The notes under the pieces were generated by a model. It did not search any database. It had not been told where the DNA came from and saw only the letters and a list, made by a program, of their open reading frames with translations. Shown in pieces: positions 42,315 through 46,336 of a DNA stretch of 46,336 nt. The stretch is from Bacillota bacterium. GTDB lineage: Bacteria > Bacillota > Sulfobacillia > Sulfobacillales > JAIMBI01. The DNA is taken from positions 1-46,336 of the forward strand of contig JAJZWS010000022.1 of the NCBI GenBank assembly GCA_021846565.1. Reading direction: 5' to 3'. The translations under genes and the position numbers were made by a program. Numbering within the stretch: position 1 is the first letter of the stretch; every line of letters begins with the position of its first letter.

Positions 42315-43352
42315 TCAGGGGGTGCGGCCCACCTTGGCCAGGCAATACAGGGCTCGGCTCACGTTCCCGCCGGCCGACAACAGGCGGCCCGCCGGTGCGC
42401 GGAGAGCGCCCCGCACCTTCCGGTCGGACAGATAAAATCCCAGCAGGCCCTCAGCGACATAGCGGTGAAATGCTTGGTCGGCCAGCCCCTGGGCCCGAGA
42501 CTCTGCTTCCCGTTGGAGTCGCCCAATGCCGGAAACCGCCGCCGCCTCACTGGGATAGCACATGACAAAGTTGAAATCGCCGTGCGCTAGGTCTTCATCC
42601 TGATCCACGAAGTAGTCCAGCAGGATGTGGAGCGCCCCCATCCACGGAAAGTACACGGACTCCAGGCGTCGAGCGCGTTCGGCGCTGACGGGGTGGGTGG
42701 CTTCGTGCCACAGTGCGAAGATGCCCAGGGTCGATCCGGTCGCGGCCGCAAATTCCCACCACGCCACGTCCCACTCGGGTTCGCGGTAGGTGGCGGCCCA
42801 GTGTTCCAGGGCGCCGGCCCGGTCCGCCTCGCTCCCGGGCGCGTGCTTCAAGCTCTGCAGGTCGACGTACCGATCGGCCAGCCACGCCGCGCGGTCCGCC
42901 ACGGCACCGTAGTGCGGCAGGCTGGCCAACACCGCCTGACAGTCGTTCACCAGCCAGGCCAGGTAGCCGCCGTCGTCCTGCGGGTGGCCCTCCCAGTAGT
43001 CCTGCAAGGCGGCGTCGGGGACGAGCGCGTCGCCGAGCGACCGGTGCAGCGACCGAATGACCTGGGACGGCACTTCGGGCCCCCGATCCGTGATGGTGTC
43101 CAGGTAGTCGCAGAGGCTCTGGTAAGCCACCACCGCCCGCACCAACTGGGGCGCCGCCCCCACCAGCACGGCGCCCCCCTCGCAGTGAAAGCGCTTGGTC
43201 GTCAGCGATTCGTGCGCCATGGCCCGCACCGCAGGGTCGGGGATGTGCGCCGCCTGGGCCTCGACACGCCTGAGCGCCTGGTGCACCAGGGGCCGGATCC
43301 GAAAATAATAGTACAGGGCCCAGCGCGACGTGCCCCCCCCTCGCATCATCAC
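42315..43352 (-). CDS. YtpB-like tetraprenyl-beta-curcumene synthase family protein (DUF2600)
   Basis: 345 residues, the full length of the DUF2600/YtpB family of large class-IB terpene synthases that cyclise or ionise C25-C35 prenyl diphosphates. YQSLCDYLDTITDRGPE (78-94) contains the Asp-rich DYLDT motif that replaces DDxxD. A second metal-binding region is HILLDYFVDQDEDLAHGDFNFVMCYPSE. FHCEGGAVL (55-63) is also typical. The likely substrate is a long-chain prenyl diphosphate such as heptaprenyl diphosphate; the synthase at 18422 could supply it. The start overlaps the HAD gene stop by four bases. The product is not predictable. Confidence 0.85.
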   Translation of the reverse strand: MMMRGGGTSRWALYYYFRIRPLVHQALRRVEAQAAHIPDPAVRAMAHESLTTKRFHCEGGAVLVGAAPQLVRAVVAYQSLCDYLDTITDRGPEVPSQVIRSLHRSLGDALVPDAALQDYWEGHPQDDGGYLAWLVNDCQAVLASLPHYGAVADRAAWLADRYVDLQSLKHAPGSEADRAGALEHWAATYREPEWDVAWWEFAAATGSTLGIFALWHEATHPVSAERARRLESVYFPWMGALHILLDYFVDQDEDLAHGDFNFVMCYPSEAAAVSGIGRLQREAESRAQGLADQAFHRYVAEGLLGFYLSDRKVRGALRAPAGRLLSAGGNVSRALYCLAKVGRTP

Positions 43353-44206
43353 CGGCTCCTCTCGGCCAGCACGTATTGTTCCAGGCCCACCGCCGCACCA
43401 TCATCAGCCACGGGCGGCAGCACCACGTTGGCGGCCCTGAGCGCCGCCGGGTGTCCGCCGCCCATCGCCATGCCCCAGCCGGCCCACGCCAGCATCTCGG
43501 CGTCGTTCTCGCCGTCCCCAACGGCCGCCACCGCTTCTCGGACGACCCCGAGCCGCTCGGCCACCCGGGCCAAGGCGCGCCCCTTGGTGGCCGCTTGCGG
43601 CAGCACTTCGAGATAGTCGGTCTGACTGTTCACGACGCGGACGCCGGACGCGGCCGCCCACGGCGCCATCTGCTCGCGCAACCGCGCCAGCGTCGCCGGT
43701 TCGTCCTGAATCAAAATCTTAATCGGCGGCTCGGGCCAATCTAAGATGGCCGGGCCGGGCTTGATTTCGGCCGGGATGTGATTGGCTTCCACATACGCAC
43801 GCACGCGCGGGTCATCGCGCGTCACCCACAGCCCGTCACCGATGTACACCTGGGCCAGGTGGCCTCCCGCCAGCACCAGCTCCATGGCACGGCGGGCAGC
43901 ACTGTCGGGCAGCCGGTCTACAAACCAGCGCTGGCCGCCGGGGAGATCCAGCACCTCGGCACCGTTGTAGCAAATCATGGGGCCGGCGGGGAGCGCCCAG
44001 CGCTGACGAAACAACTCGACCGAGCGGGCCGTCCGGCCGGTGGCAATCGCCACGCGGATGCGGGCGGCCACCAGTTGGTGCAGGGCTGCCAGCACCCGCG
44101 GATGCACCTCGTCCCCGTGGGCAAAAATCGTCCCGTCCAAGTCGACCGCCACCAGCTCAATTCGTGTCCCGGGCCGCGCCGCCGCCCGGCTTAGCGAATC
44201 ACCCAA
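43349..44206 (-). CDS. HAD-superfamily (Cof-type, subfamily IIB) phosphatase
   Basis: 285 residues. Motif I is VAVDLDGTIF (20-29, Asp22/Asp24), motif II is IATGRT, motif III Lys is in ATKGRALARVAERLG, and motif IV is VGDGENDAEMLAWAGWGMAMGG (near 230-250). The Cof-type C2 cap lies between. Members dephosphorylate sugar phosphates, FMN or phosphorylated cofactors. The start is TTG at 44206, supported by a GGGGGTGG site and overlapping the preceding small membrane protein by 16 bases. It is translationally coupled to the YtpB-like gene (ATGA), so a phosphorylated terpenoid or precursor is a conceivable substrate; this is inference. Confidence 0.88.
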   Translation of the reverse strand: MGDSLSRAAARPGTRIELVAVDLDGTIFAHGDEVHPRVLAALHQLVAARIRVAIATGRTARSVELFRQRWALPAGPMICYNGAEVLDLPGGQRWFVDRLPDSAARRAMELVLAGGHLAQVYIGDGLWVTRDDPRVRAYVEANHIPAEIKPGPAILDWPEPPIKILIQDEPATLARLREQMAPWAAASGVRVVNSQTDYLEVLPQAATKGRALARVAERLGVVREAVAAVGDGENDAEMLAWAGWGMAMGGGHPAALRAANVVLPPVADDGAAVGLEQYVLAERSR

Positions 44207-44529
44207 TTAGCCACCCCCGACACCAGTCCCAAAATAACGGCCCCCTCCAGCGCGGGAACGAAGCCCGCCACATGGAACCCGGGCACAAGCGCGCTGGTGA
44301 GCCACAGCATCAGTCCCGACACCACCCACCCAAACAACCCCAGCGTCAACAGGTTCAATGGCAAGGTCAACAGCGCCACCAGCGGCCGCACGGTGAGGTT
44401 CACCAGCGCCAGCACCACCGCCGCCTCTAGCAGCGGGACGAATCCGGCCGCGGAGATGCCGATGCCCAGATGCGCGACCAACAGCAAAGCCAGGACCTGG
44501 ATCGCCCATCCAATTATACGCCGTCTCAA
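44191..44529 (-). CDS. Phage holin family 4 / YvlD-type small membrane protein (PF04020)
   Basis: A 112-residue protein of four membrane helices with the conserved pattern LVNLTVRPLVALLTLPLNLLTLGLFGWVV (about 42-70). It starts at TTG 44529, which overlaps the uvrC stop (TTGA) and has GGGGAGGG nine bases upstream. Despite the family name these are common chromosomal membrane proteins of unknown function, not evidence of a prophage; no phage genes are nearby. Confidence 0.85.
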   Translation of the reverse strand: MRRRIIGWAIQVLALLLVAHLGIGISAAGFVPLLEAAVVLALVNLTVRPLVALLTLPLNLLTLGLFGWVVSGLMLWLTSALVPGFHVAGFVPALEGAVILGLVSGVANWVIR

Positions 44530-46336
44530 GCCTCCGATCCCTCCCCGGATGCCCCAGTGGGACTGGCCGATGAGCCAGCCAGTGCCTCCAGCCGACGAAA
44601 GTGCTCCTTTAGGGATTCGGCCGCCGCCACTGTCATCCCAGGCACCTGCGCCAAGTCCGCCACGTCGGCGGCGGCCATGGCGTCGACCGTGGCGTAGGCT
44701 TTCAACAATTGGCGCTTGCGCGTCGGCCCGATGCCCGGCACGTCGTCCAGCAGGGATCTGAGATTGCGCTTGGTGCGCAGCTGGCGGTGAAACGTAATGG
44801 CAAATCGGTGGGCCTCGTCGCGCAGGTGGCGCAGAAGTTTCAAACCGGCTGAGTTCATGTCCAGCACGATGGGGTCCGGGCTTTCGGGGGCATACAACCA
44901 CTCGTGCTGCTTGGCGAGGCCAAAAATCGGGACGTCCACCTGCATGCGCTGCAGCGCCGCCACCGCGCTGGAAAGCTGCCCCTTGCCTCCGTCCACCACC
45001 ACCAGATCGGGCCAGGCGGCAAACCGCTTCACCTGCGGGTCGTCGCTGGCTTCCGCCAGCGCTTGGTGCTCGAAGCGGCGGGTCAGCACTTCCGCCATCG
45101 ATGCGAAATCATTCGCGCCCACCACGGTCCGAATCCGAAACCGGCGGTACTGGGATTTGTCCGGCGCCCCATTCACAAACACCACCATTGACGCGACGGA
45201 CTCGGTTCCCTGGGTGTTGGAGATGTCGTAGCACTCCATGCGGGTCGGCAGCCTCAGCAGGCCCAGGCTATGCTGGATTTGCAACAGGGCCTGCCCCCGG
45301 TCCCGCTCCCCCACGGCCTGGCGGCGCAAGGCCTCATCCCGTGCCCACACGGCATTTTCCCCCACCATCTCCAGCAGCCGCCGCTTTTCGCCCCGCTCGG
45401 GCACCCGGATGTGCACCCGCTGGCCACGCCGCGCCGTGAGCCATTCCTCCAATAGCGGGGCGTCGGACGGTGCGACCGGCACCAAAATTTCACGCGGCAC
45501 GCGCTGCGCCCGTTCGTAGTACTGGGTCAGAAACGCGCGGCTGAGCTCACTTTCCGACCCATCCGCAAGGCCTTCCAGTCCCTCCAGCTGGAAGCCCTCG
45601 CGCCCCTGGAGCCGCCCGTCCCGCACCATGAACACCTGCACCTCAGCTCCGTTGCCCGCCGCCGCCCAAGCCACCGCGTCCAATTCCCGGCCCGCCCCGC
45701 CCGCCACTTTTTGTTGTTCCTGCAGCACCGTGAGCGCCCGCACCTGATCCCGAAGTTCCGCTGCGCGCTCAAATTCCAGCGCCGCCGCCGCCGCCGTGAG
45801 CTGCCGCGTGAGGTCGCTGACCACTTCGTCGGACCGCCCTTCCAACACCCGCTCCATGCGCCGCACGTTCCTGCGGTACGCGTCTGGATCCACCAAGGCC
45901 TGGCAGGGAGCTTGACACCGCCCGATGTGGTACTCCAGGCAGGGACGCGCTGCGTTCTTGAATTTCTGGTTCGTGCAGTTGCGGATGGGAAAAACGCGCC
46001 GCAGGAGGCGGATGGTTTCGTGGACGGCGCCCACGCGGGGGTAGGGCCCGAAGTAGCGGCTGCCCTCGACGGAGGGACGGCGGGCCAACAGCAGGCGGGG
46101 AAAGGATTCCTCCCAGGAGATGCGGAGATAGGGGAACGCCTTATCGTCCTTGAGTTGAATATTATATTTGGGCTGGTGGCGCTTCACGAGCGTGGCTTCT
46201 AAAATCAGGGCTTCAATCTCGGTGTCGGTGACGATCACCTCGACGTCGGCCACCTTGCGCATGAGCGCGCGCACTTTGGCATCCAGCCGCTCAAACGGTT
46301 GCAGGTACGACCGGACGCGCTGCCGGAGCGACCGCG
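44526..46336 (-). CDS. uvrC: Excinuclease ABC subunit C (5' end outside the window)
   Basis: Incises DNA on both sides of a lesion held by UvrB. The frame stays open to the window edge at 46336 (upstream residues read SLRQRVRSYLQPFERLDAKV), so the start and the extreme N-terminus are missing. Visible are most of the GIY-YIG domain (ALILEATLVKRHQPKYNIQLKDDKAFPYLRI), a Cys motif (CTNQKFKNAARPCLEYHIGRCQAPC), the UVR helix pair (FERAAELRDQVRALTVLQEQ), the RNase H-like domain with ECYDISNTQGTESVASMVVF and VVVDGGKGQLSSA, and a C-terminal double helix-hairpin-helix (DDVPGIGPTRKRQLLKAYATVDAM). It is the first visible gene of a four-gene overlapping run. Confidence 0.96.
   Translation of the reverse strand, partial: RSLRQRVRSYLQPFERLDAKVRALMRKVADVEVIVTDTEIEALILEATLVKRHQPKYNIQLKDDKAFPYLRISWEESFPRLLLARRPSVEGSRYFGPYPRVGAVHETIRLLRRVFPIRNCTNQKFKNAARPCLEYHIGRCQAPCQALVDPDAYRRNVRRMERVLEGRSDEVVSDLTRQLTAAAAALEFERAAELRDQVRALTVLQEQQKVAGGAGRELDAVAWAAAGNGAEVQVFMVRDGRLQGREGFQLEGLEGLADGSESELSRAFLTQYYERAQRVPREILVPVAPSDAPLLEEWLTARRGQRVHIRVPERGEKRRLLEMVGENAVWARDEALRRQAVGERDRGQALLQIQHSLGLLRLPTRMECYDISNTQGTESVASMVVFVNGAPDKSQYRRFRIRTVVGANDFASMAEVLTRRFEHQALAEASDDPQVKRFAAWPDLVVVDGGKGQLSSAVAALQRMQVDVPIFGLAKQHEWLYAPESPDPIVLDMNSAGLKLLRHLRDEAHRFAITFHRQLRTKRNLRSLLDDVPGIGPTRKRQLLKAYATVDAMAAADVADLAQVPGMTVAAAESLKEHFRRLEALAGSSASPTGASGEGSEA

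Noticed and set aside
44191-44529. Prophage hint from the holin-family protein
   Set aside because: PF04020 members are widespread chromosomal membrane proteins; there are no phage structural, integrase or lysis genes around it.

Overview
The window reads as a chromosomal segment of a high-GC, Gram-positive (Bacillota-type) bacterium. Three things point there: the cdaA-cdaR-glmM-glmS cluster with a glmS ribozyme in front of glmS, a rapZ-yvcK-whiA cluster, and a YtpB-type (DUF2600) terpene synthase gene. The complete 14-subunit nuo operon with a long-chain polyprenyl diphosphate synthase fits a respiring, menaquinone-using organism. A Sulfobacillus/Symbiobacterium/Thermaerobacter-like lineage is plausible, but the exact taxon cannot be read from the sequence.

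Layout. 1-949: no intact gene, only coding-like debris. 950-1861: APH-fold phosphotransferase. 1987-7384 (minus): cdaA-cdaR-glmM-[glmS ribozyme]-glmS and a terminator-like hairpin. 7466-9142 (plus): UbiB/ABC1 kinase, meeting tail to tail a ferredoxin-reductase-like flavoprotein (9139-10335, minus). 10471-15412 (plus): membrane-anchored GOGAT-like FMN protein, Fic pseudogene, YgjP-type zinc peptidase, Rieske protein with a large unidentified C-terminal region. 15893-17604 (minus): oligopeptide-binding protein pseudogene. 17749-33442 (minus): nuoABCDEFGHIJKLMN, polyprenyl diphosphate synthase, rex. 33541-35600: vapBC, a broken GNAT gene and a broken PIN-toxin gene. 35611-38667 (minus): rapZ-yvcK-whiA. 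38808-39836 (plus): secreted low-complexity protein. 40244-42304 (plus): two broken genes, one an AAA-type ATPase. 42315-46336 (minus): uvrC (cut by the window edge), small membrane protein, HAD phosphatase, YtpB-type synthase.

How parts work together. Cyclic di-AMP synthesis and its regulator sit with the two glucosamine enzymes that start cell-wall precursor synthesis; the ribozyme cleavage site falls directly after the glmM stop codon, so a shared transcript would be cut exactly between glmM and glmS. The nuo operon has a recognisable promoter, a Rex-operator-like palindrome over its predicted start point, and rex itself as the last gene of the same run, suggesting an NADH-sensing feedback loop that also covers isoprenoid (probable menaquinone tail) synthesis.

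The core blocks are intact and tightly packed, often with 1-20 base overlaps. The stretches between them hold damaged accessory genes (Fic, peptide-binding protein, GNAT, PIN toxin, helical protein, AAA ATPase). Damage confined to accessory genes argues for real decay rather than poor sequence, though assembly error cannot be excluded. I found no tRNA, rRNA, CRISPR array or intact insertion sequence.
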